DNA from: Cytophagaceae bacterium
GTDB taxonomy: Bacteria; Bacteroidota; Bacteroidia; Cytophagales; Spirosomataceae
DNA: 64,000 nucleotides
Reading direction: 5' to 3'
Assembly: GCA_947460975.1 (NCBI GenBank)
Contig: CANHGO010000001.1
Span: 62,001 to 126,000, forward strand
Below are positions 8,858-20,557 of this stretch, piece by piece. The first letter of the stretch is position 1, and each line of letters opens with the position of its first letter. Position numbers and translations under genes: made by a program. The notes under the pieces were generated by a model, which was given only the letters and a program-made list of their open reading frames with translations, made no database searches and was not told the DNA's origin.

Positions 8858-10828
8858 TTATTTTTCAATGACGGTTCCTAATTCTTGGGAAATATTTTTC
8901 TGAACTTCTTTAAGCTTGATGAAATTCAACAGCAAATCATTCATGTCATTAGGATCACCTTGAAAATTAGCCATTAAGTCCAATGATTCTTGTAGCCGCT
9001 GATCATTGTACACTTTTCTTAACCTTAACACATTTTTATAGGCTAAATCCTCCAGCATTTCAGCTTCATTCGAGACTTTAATTTCATGCCGATCTTTCCA
9101 GGTAGTCGATAAATTATGCTTCTCCGATGAGCAATCGATCGCAAATCGTTGGATTTCCTCGTCGGTGTGATGTAAATAAAATTCAGGTTTTAAGCTATTG
9201 CTATTTTTAAATTCATTTTTGCAAATCTCCATTAACTTATTAAACAAAGGCATTTGGAATAATACCCCATCTAATTCCTCTAATAAATACTGTGTAACAG
9301 AAACACCTGGAGCTTTTTCTGGATTTATTTCCAGATGGCCGAAATTGACCAACAAACGAATGCATTCAGATTCTTGATAAAAAGCTAAATTTTGGTAGGA
9401 TTCACCGCTCGTTTCCGCAACGGGTTCAATCAAATGTTGGACCTCCGTAAACGCTTGGCCCGAAATTGGCGCAAAGCCTCCTTGAGTTTGAGTGCCTGAT
9501 CGTTGCTTTAAGTTCTTTAAATGAATTTTATTCATTTCGGCCAACAACACATCTTCTTCCAAGCGCATCAAAGATGATGTTTTCTGAATAAATAGACTTC
9601 GCTGAATGGCATCAGGAATCTTAGAAATGCTTAAGACCATTTCCTTAATCAATTCCGATCTTTTGAACGGATCATCGCCGGCCTCCTGCAAAAACAAATT
9701 AGCCTGAAATGAAATAATATCTTTGGACTCTTTTTTGATATACTCAATGAAAGCCTCAGAGCCTATTTTCCTGACATAGCTATCAGGATCTTGACCTTCC
9801 GGGAAAACGACCAAATTAACTTGCAATCCCTCTTCTAAAATAAGGTCCATCCCTCTTAGCGCGGCTTTTATACCGGCAGAATCCCCGTCATAAAGAACAG
9901 TAATATGTTGAGTAAAGCGACCGATTAATTTAATTTGTTCAATGGTCAGGGAAGTACCAGAGGAAGCCACAACATTTTTTATGCCCGCCTGATGCAAAGA
10001 AATCACATCGGTATATCCTTCAACTAAGTAACACACATCCAACTTCCTTATTTCATTTTTTGCTTGGTGTATGCCATAAAGACTCGATGATTTATGGTAC
10101 ACTTCCGTCTCTGGAGAGTTGAGGTATTTTGCCTGGCTTGACTTCGCATCATTTCTTAAAATACGTGCACCAAAAGCAATAATTTTACCTGAAACATTAT
10201 GAATCGGAAAAATAACCCGATTTCTAAATCGGTCATATACCTTACCCTCCTCGTTTTTTTGAGTAACCAAACCCGCCTTTTCAATAATCTCTTGAGAGAA
10301 TCCTTGTTTCAGCGCAGATTTCAATAAAGCATCCCAAGCCTCTGGACTATACCCTAAATCAAACGCTTGTAAAGTTGAATCTGAAAAACCTCTTTCTTTG
10401 AAATATGGCAAGGCAATAGACTTCCCTTCCTCCGTATCATACAATTGCTTTTTGAAAAATTCTTTGGCATAATCCAGCATGATGAACAAACTCTCACGCT
10501 CATTTTGACGCAAAATCTGATCATCCGTCATCTCCTCTTCTTGGATATCGATGCCATATTTTTTTGCCAAATGTCTTAGAGCTTCCCCATAGCCTAGCCC
10601 TTCAATGTCCATGACAAATCGAACCGAATCACCGGCTTTGCCACAACCAAAACATTTATAAATTCCTTTGCTAGGGGAAATCGAAAAAGACGGAGTTTTT
10701 TCACCGTGAAAAGGGCAGCAAGCCCAATAATTAGCTCCTTTTTTTTTAACGGTCACATAATCCCCGATGACCTCAGCCACCGCTGCTGCTTGCTTAATTC
10801 GCTCGACAGTTTCAGGATCAATGCGCAT
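8858..10828 (-). CDS. dnaG: DNA primase DnaG
   Basis: A 656-residue primase that makes RNA primers for DNA replication. The N-terminal CHC2 zinc finger shows Cys38-x2-His41 and Cys59-x2-Cys62. The core RNA-polymerase/Toprim domain shows VEGYTDV near residue 268 and YDGDSAGIKA for the acidic metal site. The C-terminal region (about 430-656) is the divergent helicase-binding part. Length is normal for Bacteroidota. The stop of the upstream transporter gene is one base from this start, so dnaG is translated within the gyrB-led unit rather than in the rpsU-dnaG-rpoD arrangement of proteobacteria. Confidence 0.97.
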   Translation of the reverse strand: MRIDPETVERIKQAAAVAEVIGDYVTVKKKGANYWACCPFHGEKTPSFSISPSKGIYKCFGCGKAGDSVRFVMDIEGLGYGEALRHLAKKYGIDIQEEEMTDDQILRQNERESLFIMLDYAKEFFKKQLYDTEEGKSIALPYFKERGFSDSTLQAFDLGYSPEAWDALLKSALKQGFSQEIIEKAGLVTQKNEEGKVYDRFRNRVIFPIHNVSGKIIAFGARILRNDAKSSQAKYLNSPETEVYHKSSSLYGIHQAKNEIRKLDVCYLVEGYTDVISLHQAGIKNVVASSGTSLTIEQIKLIGRFTQHITVLYDGDSAGIKAALRGMDLILEEGLQVNLVVFPEGQDPDSYVRKIGSEAFIEYIKKESKDIISFQANLFLQEAGDDPFKRSELIKEMVLSISKIPDAIQRSLFIQKTSSLMRLEEDVLLAEMNKIHLKNLKQRSGTQTQGGFAPISGQAFTEVQHLIEPVAETSGESYQNLAFYQESECIRLLVNFGHLEINPEKAPGVSVTQYLLEELDGVLFQMPLFNKLMEICKNEFKNSNSLKPEFYLHHTDEEIQRFAIDCSSEKHNLSTTWKDRHEIKVSNEAEMLEDLAYKNVLRLRKVYNDQRLQESLDLMANFQGDPNDMNDLLLNFIKLKEVQKNISQELGTVIEK

Positions 10829-10829
10829 A

Positions 10830-12068
10830 TTACAAAAGTAGACCAGCTAAGGTGGCAGATAAATAAGAAGCTAGAGTTCCGGCAATTAAGGCTTTAAACC
10901 CTAATTTGGCTAAGTCGGACCGGCGAGATGGGGCTAACTCCCCTATTCCGCCAATTTGAATGGCCACAGAAGAAAAATTAGCAAAGCCACACAGGGCAAA
11001 ACTAGTAATAGCAATAGTTTTGGGGCTTAGTGTATCTTTGATTTTAACCATATCCAAGTAAGCCACAAACTCATTAACAACCATTTTCTTTCCCATTAAA
11101 GCACCTGCCACTTCTATGTCAACCGCCGGAACCCCCATAGCAAATGCAAATACGGAAAATACTTTGCCCAAAATTAAATTCATCGATAAGGTTGGCATAT
11201 TAATTAATCCACCCAATTGGCCCAAGCCTAAATCCACCAAGGCAATTAAAGCAATAAAACCGATCAACATGGCGATCACATTTAACCCTACTTTTAACCC
11301 TTCGCTTGCGCCGGCTGCAATCGCATCTACCAAATTAGCATGCGTTTTTTCAATGGACAGTTTTACTTCACCCTCTGTTTCCGACTTCTCAGTTTCCGGA
11401 AATATTATTTTTGAAATGACTAAAGCACCTGGAGCAGCCATTAAACTAGCGGCCAATAAATATGCTGCAGGAACTCCTAAAGATATATAAACGGCCATGA
11501 CTCCACCCGCGATGCAAGCGAAAGAACCTGTCATGGAAGCCATTAACTCTGATTTGGTCATGTTTTTCAAATAAGGCTTAATCATGATTTGAGCCTCCAC
11601 CTGTCCTACAAAAGTAGATGCCACATTTGATAAGGCTTCAGCACCACTGACTCCCATCAGCCAATGAACTCCTTTTCCCATGGTCGAAACAATGCGTTGC
11701 AAAACGCCCAAATGATAAAACATATTCACTAAAACGGCCACAAAAATGATGGTGGGCACCACTTTGAAAAAGAAAATATAATCATTGCCAGGACCAAAAG
11801 CCTTTGTCATTAAATCACGGTCGACGAGCGAACCAAATACAAAAAGTGCCCCCTTGTCTGCTTGACCTAAAAGCGTATTGATGCTATCGCCTAACCATTG
11901 GAATAAGGATTGCCCCACTTCGGTCTTAAGAATAAAAACCGCGAGGAGTACCTGCAACAATAAACCGACGCCCACCGTTCGATAATTAATCGCCTTTCGA
12001 TTATTTGACATCAAAAAAGCAACTCCTAAAATCAGCACTATGCCCAAAAGCCCAGTAAAACGTTCCAT
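10830..12068 (-). CDS. Concentrative nucleoside transporter (NupC/CNT family)
   Basis: A 412-residue cation-coupled nucleoside importer of the inner membrane. It has about ten hydrophobic helices. Family blocks include GVSGAEALSNVASTFVGQVEA in the middle, and near the C terminus CGFANFSSVAIQIGGIGELAP followed by RSDLAKLGFKALIAGTLAS, which form the substrate and cation site in CNT proteins. Length matches bacterial NupC. It lies 23 bases downstream of ppk1 and one base upstream of dnaG in the minus-strand run, so it is co-expressed with replication genes. Which nucleosides it carries is not visible. Confidence 0.93.
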   Translation of the reverse strand: MERFTGLLGIVLILGVAFLMSNNRKAINYRTVGVGLLLQVLLAVFILKTEVGQSLFQWLGDSINTLLGQADKGALFVFGSLVDRDLMTKAFGPGNDYIFFFKVVPTIIFVAVLVNMFYHLGVLQRIVSTMGKGVHWLMGVSGAEALSNVASTFVGQVEAQIMIKPYLKNMTKSELMASMTGSFACIAGGVMAVYISLGVPAAYLLAASLMAAPGALVISKIIFPETEKSETEGEVKLSIEKTHANLVDAIAAGASEGLKVGLNVIAMLIGFIALIALVDLGLGQLGGLINMPTLSMNLILGKVFSVFAFAMGVPAVDIEVAGALMGKKMVVNEFVAYLDMVKIKDTLSPKTIAITSFALCGFANFSSVAIQIGGIGELAPSRRSDLAKLGFKALIAGTLASYLSATLAGLLL

Positions 12069-12091
12069 TTATATAAAATTCATTGGTGTAT

Positions 12092-14383
12092 TTATTCCTT
12101 CTTACTCTCTAAATTTAAAGTATAATTCTCAAATGGAACCACTTCCACTAAATCTTCCTCTTTTAAATGATAAAATTCTTGATGAATATCAAAGGGCTCA
12201 TCGCTTTCCACCTTCCAGTAATTCCCATCTTCTTGCATCTCATAAGAATTAACCGTATCTCGCAAATTCCAATTTAAAATGGTTATGGCCAAGTTTTTTG
12301 CCCTCGAATTAACCAACTCAAATAAAGATTCGATGCGTCGATCAAAACTTCGCACCATCACATCAGCGGAACCACCATAAACTTTGGGATCTTCATTATT
12401 GTGAAAATAGAAAATTCTAGTATGTTCTAAATAATTACCAACGATAGATTTGATGTATATATTCTCCGACAAACCGCTTCTTTGCGGCCTTAAACAACAA
12501 ATTCCACGAACAATTAACAAGATGGGAACCCCAGCTTTGGATGCTTTATAAAGCGCCTCCATCGTTAGCGTATCTTGCAATGAGTTGATTTTCCAACAAA
12601 TTCCTGCAGGCAATCCTGCTTTATGATTGTCGACCTCATGTTCGATCATTTCAATCAATCGGTTTCGCATGTCACGAGGAGCCGTAATTAAATGTTCGTA
12701 ATGAGTGGGCATGGAATGTCCCGTGATTACATTGAAGAACTCGGCGATATCTTGAGTAATTCGAATGTCAGTCGTTAACAAGCCTAAATCAGTGTATAAT
12801 TTGGCCGTATCTTCATTGTAATTTCCAGAAGATAAATGCGCATAACTCATGACATGCGTTCCTTCATTCCGAATCACTTGCAATAATTTGGTATGCGTCT
12901 TCAGACCAGGTATCCCATAAATCACAAAGCACCCTGCTTTTTGAAGCCTTGTAGCCTCTCGTATATTATTCTCTTCGTCAAAACGCGCCTTCACCTCAAA
13001 AAGAACTGATACGTGTTTACCCTGTTCCGCAGCGCGCAATAAGGCATTCGCAATTCTCGAATTCTTTGAAATACGGTATAAGGTAATTTTAATGGCCAAC
13101 ACATGGGGATCATCTGCTGCTTGCTCCAATAGCTGAACGACCGGTTCAAAATTATTATAGGGATGATGCAAGAGGATATCACCGCGCTTCATAGTCTCAA
13201 ATATATCGCCAATTTGAATGGACTTTAAACCCAAAGGTGGCACTACAGGCGGGTTAACGGCCATCTGACCTTTAAATTCTGAATGCTTTAATATCTGCCA
13301 AAAAGAAGTGAAATCTAAAATGGCTGTCTTAACAAATATATCAGACTTTTCTAATGACCAGCGTTTCAGCATTTCCCCAAGCAAAAATTCGGAATGCTCC
13401 TGCTCCACCTCGACTCTTGTAACTCGACCTAAACGACGGTCTTTTATTTTCTTTTTAATCTCATCCACAAAATCTGTTTCCGTATCCTCATGCTCAACTA
13501 AATCAAAATCCCCATTTCGAGTAATCCTAAAAAGGGTCGTGGATTCTATTTCTACATTGCGGTAAAGGACTTGTAATTGTTGGCGTATCAATTCCTCAAT
13601 CGGCAAAAAGACAATTTTATCCTCCCGCTCAATCACATAGAAACGAGCTAAATTTAATGGGATTTGAACAAACGATATTTTACGATCACGCTCAGATTTC
13701 CCCTTACTAACTTTTTTTTCTGGCCCACCGATAGTCACAACTCCAAAAATCAAGGTCTTTGCTAATAAGCTTGGAAATGTATGTGTGTGGTCAAAAACCA
13801 TGGGAGTCAACATCGGATAGATCGTCCTATTAAAATAGGTTTCCACCTCCGATTGTTCCAACGTGGTTAAATCAGCAAAAGAGGCTAAAATTAATCCGTT
13901 TTCAGGAAATAATGGGAGAATCTCATCGACAAATAAGCGATGTTTTTCCTGACTAAATTCCTGCGCCGATGAAATAAGCATTTGCTTAAATGGCACTTCA
14001 CGTAAGCCTGAATAATCCGTTCTCTCCTTCCCAAAATCAATGTAATTATACAAAGAACCAATTCGGATCGTAAAAAACTCATCTAAATTAGACGCCGTAA
14101 TGGCTAAAAATTTCAATCGATCAAAAAGGGACTTGGATTGGTCTCGAACTTGGTCTAACACGCGTTCATCAAACTTAAGCCAAGAAAGATCTCGTGATAT
14201 AAACTTTGCCTTTAACTGAATTTCATGCGACTTCTGCAAGGATTTATCCAATTTCCAGGTAGGATTCTTAGCAGCCAATAAATTGATTTTCCAATTTTTA
14301 GGCCTCAAGAAAGACAAAAGATTCCCAGGTTGAGAATCTTTGTCATTCGAATTTGAATCGTTATTTTGATCTGTTTGTACCAT
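12092..14383 (-). CDS. ppk1: Polyphosphate kinase 1 with N-terminal extension
   Basis: A 763-residue enzyme that reversibly transfers the ATP gamma-phosphate to inorganic polyphosphate. The recognised family start (FISRDLSWLKFDERVL) begins only at residue 61, so about 55 residues of polar, Asn/Asp/Ser-rich and then basic sequence precede it; no internal ATG gives a conventional start. The catalytic His that carries the phosphate is His497 in GLKTHTK, and RIFYFHN with SFDRRIESLFEL marks the second C-terminal domain. It is separated from the small upstream ORF by 5 bases and from the nucleoside transporter by 23. Placement behind gyrB suggests growth-linked expression. Confidence 0.95.
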   Translation of the reverse strand: MVQTDQNNDSNSNDKDSQPGNLLSFLRPKNWKINLLAAKNPTWKLDKSLQKSHEIQLKAKFISRDLSWLKFDERVLDQVRDQSKSLFDRLKFLAITASNLDEFFTIRIGSLYNYIDFGKERTDYSGLREVPFKQMLISSAQEFSQEKHRLFVDEILPLFPENGLILASFADLTTLEQSEVETYFNRTIYPMLTPMVFDHTHTFPSLLAKTLIFGVVTIGGPEKKVSKGKSERDRKISFVQIPLNLARFYVIEREDKIVFLPIEELIRQQLQVLYRNVEIESTTLFRITRNGDFDLVEHEDTETDFVDEIKKKIKDRRLGRVTRVEVEQEHSEFLLGEMLKRWSLEKSDIFVKTAILDFTSFWQILKHSEFKGQMAVNPPVVPPLGLKSIQIGDIFETMKRGDILLHHPYNNFEPVVQLLEQAADDPHVLAIKITLYRISKNSRIANALLRAAEQGKHVSVLFEVKARFDEENNIREATRLQKAGCFVIYGIPGLKTHTKLLQVIRNEGTHVMSYAHLSSGNYNEDTAKLYTDLGLLTTDIRITQDIAEFFNVITGHSMPTHYEHLITAPRDMRNRLIEMIEHEVDNHKAGLPAGICWKINSLQDTLTMEALYKASKAGVPILLIVRGICCLRPQRSGLSENIYIKSIVGNYLEHTRIFYFHNNEDPKVYGGSADVMVRSFDRRIESLFELVNSRAKNLAITILNWNLRDTVNSYEMQEDGNYWKVESDEPFDIHQEFYHLKEEDLVEVVPFENYTLNLESKKE

Positions 14384-14388
14384 TTTTT

Positions 14389-14607
14389 CTATTTGGTTGA
14401 CACTTGATTTTTAATCGCGTCATAGTCAGAACCTAATCTACCTACTTCGGTCATCAAAAACTTTTGAAGTTCCAAATTAAATATTTGCTTATCGTCCGGG
14501 GTTAAGGAATCGTAAAGATTTTTCAGCTCTACGTTGATCAGCTTACGTTCTTGATCAGACTCTGCATGAATACTCCTTAAATGAAAAGATTTAAAATCAA
14601 AAATCAT
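14389..14607 (-). CDS. Small 72-residue helical protein between gyrB and ppk1, unknown
   Basis: A short ORF encoding a charged, probably helical protein with no signal peptide and no Cys motif. It begins 3 bases after the gyrB stop and ends 5 bases before the ppk1 start, spacing that strongly favours real translation within the operon. The sequence contains the acidic-basic segment ESDQERKLINVELKNL and a second helix around LELQKFLMTEVGRL, so a helical hairpin or coiled coil is likely. I do not recognise a family. Confidence 0.6.
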   Translation of the reverse strand: MIFDFKSFHLRSIHAESDQERKLINVELKNLYDSLTPDDKQIFNLELQKFLMTEVGRLGSDYDAIKNQVSTK

Positions 14608-14610
14608 TCC

Positions 14611-16584
<1,974 letters not shown>

Positions 16585-16708
16585 TTATTTATAAATGGTT
16601 AAATGGACTTTGATCCCTAAAGAATCTCCATCCGTAAAAATTTTAGAATTTAATGTTTAAAAATAAAGATTTTTCCGCTGAAAAACTAATAAATTTAAAC
16701 GAATAATT

Positions 16709-18229
16709 TTAGTGCTTAAAGTGTCGGATTCCCGTCATCACCATAGCCATATTATTTGCATCACAATAATCAATCGAATCCTGATCTTTGATCGATCCGC
16801 CAGGCTGAGTGACCGCAACCACACCCGCATTTCCAGCAATTTCCACACAATCCGGAAAAGGAAAAAATGCATCCGAAGCCATCACAGAACCCTTTAAATC
16901 AAAACCAAACTCCTTAGCCTTATCGATCGCCTGTTTTAACGCGTCCACACGAGAAGTTTGACCCACACCTGAAGCTAACAATTGACTATCATTGGCCAAA
17001 ATAATCGTATTCGATTTGGTATGTTTACAGATCTTCAACGCGAAAGCTAATGCGCGCTTTTGCTCATCCGTAGGCACAACTTTAGTCACAGTCTTGAAAT
17101 CACTAACCCCCTCCATCACTAAATCCTTATCTTGTTCCAACACTCCATTGAGCAATGTTTTAAACATTTTTTTAGGAAATTCCACTTGATTTCGCTTCAA
17201 CAAAATTCTGTTTTTCTTGGTTTGCAAAATAGCTAAAGCCTCCGTCGTAAAAGACGGGGCAATTAAAATTTCACAAAATAATGGATTAATAGACTCAGCA
17301 GCCAATTGGTCTACCTCACGATTCGTTGCTAAAACACCTCCAAAAGCGGAAATTGGATCACAAGACAAAGCCTTGTCATATGCCTCCCTAACCGTTTTGC
17401 CCGTCGCCACTCCACAAGCATTCATATGTTTAATTATCACAAAAGCCGTTTCCTCAAATTCATCCAATAAGGATAAACATGCATCCACGTCCACTAAATT
17501 ATTGTAGGACAACTCCTTGCCATGTAATTTGTCAAATAATGTATTCAAATCGCCATAGAAGGTACCTTGTTGGTGCGGATTCTCTCCATATCTCAACGAG
17601 TTAGACGCCAGGCTCGTGTAATTAGCTAAATCTGCCGACTCACCCGCAAAATATCGTTGAATAGCGCCATCATAATGCGAAGACACATAAAATGCCTTTT
17701 GCGCAAAATTCCGTCGCTGCTCTAATGTCGTCGCCACTCCATTCGTCTTTAAAATCGACTCCACTTCCCCATACTGCTCGCGAGAACTCACAATCAAGAC
17801 ATCATTGAAGTTTTTGGCAGCTCCCCGAATCAATGAAATACCACCGATGTCGATTTTTTCAATAATATCATCATCAGACGCACCCGAAGCTACCGTTTCC
17901 TCAAAAGGATATAAATCCACCATCACCAAATCCAAGGCTGGAATTTCAAATTGCTTAGCCACCTCTACATCAGCAGGCAAATCCCTCCGATATAAAATCC
18001 CACCAAAAACTTTTGGATGCAATGTTTTAACGCGCCCTCCAAAAATAGAAGGATAGCCCGTCAAATCTTCCACGGCAATAACCGGGATGCCTAATTCTTC
18101 AATAAATGATTGAGTTCCACCCGTTGAATATAACGTAACGCCTTGTTGGTGAAGCAATCGAATGATAGGTTCTAAACCATCTTTGTAATAAACAGATATG
18201 AGGGCTGATTGTATTTTTTTTAGAGACAT
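16709..18229 (-). CDS. purH: Bifunctional AICAR transformylase/IMP cyclohydrolase
   Basis: A 506-residue enzyme for the last two steps of de novo IMP synthesis. The ATG at 18229 is chosen because the longer frame to 18271 would start at the edge of the terminator of the GH88 gene. The N-terminal MGS-like cyclohydrolase domain contains STGGTQSFIEELGIPV and GRVKTLHPKVFGGIL. The transformylase domain shows the IKHMNACGVATG block near residue 266 that carries the catalytic Lys-His pair, and the end GIRHFKH is typical. Length is normal. It stands alone between two minus-strand units. Confidence 0.97.
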   Translation of the reverse strand: MSLKKIQSALISVYYKDGLEPIIRLLHQQGVTLYSTGGTQSFIEELGIPVIAVEDLTGYPSIFGGRVKTLHPKVFGGILYRRDLPADVEVAKQFEIPALDLVMVDLYPFEETVASGASDDDIIEKIDIGGISLIRGAAKNFNDVLIVSSREQYGEVESILKTNGVATTLEQRRNFAQKAFYVSSHYDGAIQRYFAGESADLANYTSLASNSLRYGENPHQQGTFYGDLNTLFDKLHGKELSYNNLVDVDACLSLLDEFEETAFVIIKHMNACGVATGKTVREAYDKALSCDPISAFGGVLATNREVDQLAAESINPLFCEILIAPSFTTEALAILQTKKNRILLKRNQVEFPKKMFKTLLNGVLEQDKDLVMEGVSDFKTVTKVVPTDEQKRALAFALKICKHTKSNTIILANDSQLLASGVGQTSRVDALKQAIDKAKEFGFDLKGSVMASDAFFPFPDCVEIAGNAGVVAVTQPGGSIKDQDSIDYCDANNMAMVMTGIRHFKH

Positions 18230-18271
18230 TGGAATTGTAAAAATGAAATATAAATTTACAAAAAATGTCAC

Positions 18272-18314
18272 AAAAAAGGTAGCTTTCCTCCATTTTTAAA
18301 TGAGAAAAGCTACC
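18272..18314 (-). terminator. Rho-independent terminator of the GH88 gene
   Basis: Perfect nine-base arms GGTAGCTTT and AAAGCTACC lie 20 bases past the GH88 stop, and on the minus strand the hairpin is followed by TTTTTTG. It isolates the GH88 unit from purH. Confidence 0.85.
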
Positions 18315-18333
18315 GATGTAAGTGGATAAACGC

Positions 18334-19500
18334 TTATTTCTTTTGCTTATAATTCTGCAACCTCAACAAAGCCTCCAAATAATAATAATCCGCATAAATT
18401 AAGGGAACGTCGATCTCAGAATTTAAGCCCTTAGCTCCCACACAATGCTTGATCAAGAAGTTGTTATTTTCTCCTAAGGCTGCCCGATAAGCAGGGCTGG
18501 ATAAAGATTCCATCATCGTTACCGCATCATTGTAATATCTTTTTCCTTTAGCTCCTGAATATTTACTTAATTCCAATAAAGCCGAAGCCGTAATGGCACC
18601 CGCCGAAGCATCTCTTTCCTCATTGGGAATATTTGGCGCATTAAAATCCCAATACGGAATTTTATCCTTTGGTAAATTCGGATGATTCAAATAATAATCG
18701 GTGATTTTTTGAGCAAAATCGAGGTATTTTTTATCCTTCGTTTCACGATACATCGCCACATATCCATAAATCGCCCAAGCATGTCCACGCGTCCAAGTTG
18801 TTTCGTCCTGATATCCCTGATGCTGTTTTTTAGCTAACACTTTCCCTTCAGGATCATAACATATCACATGATAACTTGAGTAATCGGGTCTAAAATGATT
18901 CTTGATCGTATTGTCCGCATGCGTGATGGCGATGTCATGAAAACGTTGATCTCCCGTCTCACGAGATGCCCAAAATAGCAACTCCAAATTCATCATATTA
19001 TCAATGATCACCGGATATTTATAACCTCCTTTAAAGCTATTCCATGATTTAATTAAGCCAATCTTGGGATCAAATCGAGTAGCCAATGATTTAGCCGACT
19101 GAATCAAAACTTTTTTATACGCTGGATCTTTCGTTAAACGTAAACCATTTCCAAAAGAATCAAACATCATAAAACCTAAATCATGCGTTCCTGTATTGTA
19201 TTGTTCTTTCCTAACCGCTTCAGTCCATAAACGAGCCGCCTTTGACCATTTTGGATCTTTTGTTTTTTCGAATAAATACCAAAGTCCGCCTGGGAAAAAT
19301 CCCGAACACCACCAACTAGATGGCAAGTTTCGATAAGTCCCATCAGGTTTAGCTGAATGTATCGTTACCGAAGTATCTGGATGATCTGCCAACATCCGAA
19401 GGTATTGTTGGCCCGCCAAAGCAAATTGTTTATTGATATCTATTTTTTGAGCAAAAGCCCCAGACGTAATCAGCGTAAAAATGAATAAGATTTTTTTCAT
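18334..19500 (-). CDS. Glycoside hydrolase family 88 (unsaturated glucuronyl hydrolase)
   Basis: A 388-residue exported enzyme that would hydrate the 4,5-double bond of unsaturated uronic acids at the non-reducing end of lyase products and so release the sugar. The signal peptide ends in GAFAQ. The two acidic residues of the UGL active site are visible as Asp107 in THDLGF and Asp167 in IIDNMMNLELLF, at the family spacing of about 60. An alpha6/alpha6 barrel is expected from the repeated helix pattern. KduD lies upstream on the same strand after a 176-base gap, consistent with uronate breakdown. Whether the preferred substrate is a glycosaminoglycan, alginate-like or ulvan-type disaccharide cannot be decided. 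Confidence 0.88.
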   Translation of the reverse strand: MKKILFIFTLITSGAFAQKIDINKQFALAGQQYLRMLADHPDTSVTIHSAKPDGTYRNLPSSWWCSGFFPGGLWYLFEKTKDPKWSKAARLWTEAVRKEQYNTGTHDLGFMMFDSFGNGLRLTKDPAYKKVLIQSAKSLATRFDPKIGLIKSWNSFKGGYKYPVIIDNMMNLELLFWASRETGDQRFHDIAITHADNTIKNHFRPDYSSYHVICYDPEGKVLAKKQHQGYQDETTWTRGHAWAIYGYVAMYRETKDKKYLDFAQKITDYYLNHPNLPKDKIPYWDFNAPNIPNEERDASAGAITASALLELSKYSGAKGKRYYNDAVTMMESLSSPAYRAALGENNNFLIKHCVGAKGLNSEIDVPLIYADYYYLEALLRLQNYKQKK

Positions 19501-19676
19501 TGTAAATTGGTTTTGTTTTTAATTTGAAATTTTATCGATTAACGGTCAATCCTATATGTAATCAGGCAAAAATAATTGCCAACGAAAATAACAAAAAATA
19601 AATTCGAATTCAAAATACAGCTTTGGCCTAAAACGGCCTTCATTTAAATTCCAATGACTCTCTAAATAGGATAAGG

Positions 19677-20441
19677 TTATCGTCCCATCCAACCTCCATC
19701 TACCGTCAAAATAGTTCCATGAACATAGTTGGACGCCTCGGAGGCCAGAAACACAATAGGACCTTTGAAATCTTTCGCATCACCCCAACGACCCGCTGGA
19801 ATTCTCCCTAAAATCGAAGTACTTCGTTCTTTATCTTCTCGCAATGCCGTGGTATTGTCCGTTGAGATATATCCAGGCGCAATGGCATTTACATTAATCC
19901 CTTTTCCAGCCCATTCATTAGCCAAAGCCATTGTTAATCTCGCAATTCCTCCTTTGCTCGCTGCGTAACTTGGCACATTAATGCCCCCTTGAAAACTTAA
20001 TAAGGAAGCCGTAAAAATAATTTTGCCAGAACCTGCTTTTAACATCGTACGGCCGATTTCCCTACTCAATATAAATTGGGAAGATAAATTTACTTCCAGC
20101 ACCTCATCCCAATATTCATCTGAATGTTCTGCTGCTGGATCACGCAAAATAGTTCCTGCATTGTTAACCAAAATGTCAACTTTGGGATAATCCCTTAGGA
20201 CTGCTTTGATGAAATCATATAAAGACTCACGATCAGAGAAGTCGGCCTGATAGGCTTTGAAATTTCTCCCTAATGCTTTCACAGCTTTTTCAATGGCAGA
20301 ACCCGCTAATTCCAAAGAAGCTGAAACTCCAATAATATCGGCTCCCGCCTCCGCTAGGCCAATGGCCATTTCCATGCCAATTCCACGTTTGCAGCCCGTT
20401 ACAATAGCTACCTTACCCTTTAAATCAAATAAATCCTGCAT
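19677..20441 (-). CDS. kduD: 2-dehydro-3-deoxy-D-gluconate 5-dehydrogenase (KduD)
   Basis: A 254-residue short-chain dehydrogenase that reduces 2,5-diketo-3-deoxygluconate to 2-keto-3-deoxygluconate in the uronate pathway. The cofactor loop TGCKRGIG (about 15-22), NNAG at 93-96, Ser in FTASLLSF and the Tyr159/Lys163 pair in SYAASK are present. Features favouring KduD over a generic SDR are the start DLFDLKGKVAIVTG, NEWAGKGINVNAIAPGYISTDNT and the end VDGGWMGR. The enzyme is cytoplasmic. It is next to an exported GH88 hydrolase; the isomerase KduI that should act before it is not in the window. It is divergent from a PhyH-like gene. Confidence 0.88.
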   Translation of the reverse strand: MQDLFDLKGKVAIVTGCKRGIGMEMAIGLAEAGADIIGVSASLELAGSAIEKAVKALGRNFKAYQADFSDRESLYDFIKAVLRDYPKVDILVNNAGTILRDPAAEHSDEYWDEVLEVNLSSQFILSREIGRTMLKAGSGKIIFTASLLSFQGGINVPSYAASKGGIARLTMALANEWAGKGINVNAIAPGYISTDNTTALREDKERSTSILGRIPAGRWGDAKDFKGPIVFLASEASNYVHGTILTVDGGWMGR

Positions 20442-20494
20442 CGTTCTGTGTTTATTTACAAAGTATTTGAAACTTCTTTTTTACTCATTTTTTT

Positions 20495-20509
20495 AACACT
20501 ATTCGTGTT
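20495..20509. promoter_or_regulatory. Inverted repeat between kduD and the PhyH gene
   Basis: AACAC-TATTC-GTGTT forms a 5-base-arm dyad in the 116-base divergent region, 54 bases before the kduD ATG and 49 before the PhyH ATG. Its position suits a shared operator, but the arms are short and no regulator gene is near. Confidence 0.35.
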
Positions 20510-20557
20510 GTGAATTATACAAACTTACTAATTTGCAAAATCATAAAGGAATTAAAG

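Noticed and set aside
11116-11490. Plus-strand ORF inside the nucleoside transporter gene
   Set aside because: It mirrors the codon pattern of the real gene on the other strand and has no start context.
18230-18271. Extended start of purH
   Set aside because: The family start MSLKKIQSALIS begins at 18229, and the extension reaches the GH88 terminator.
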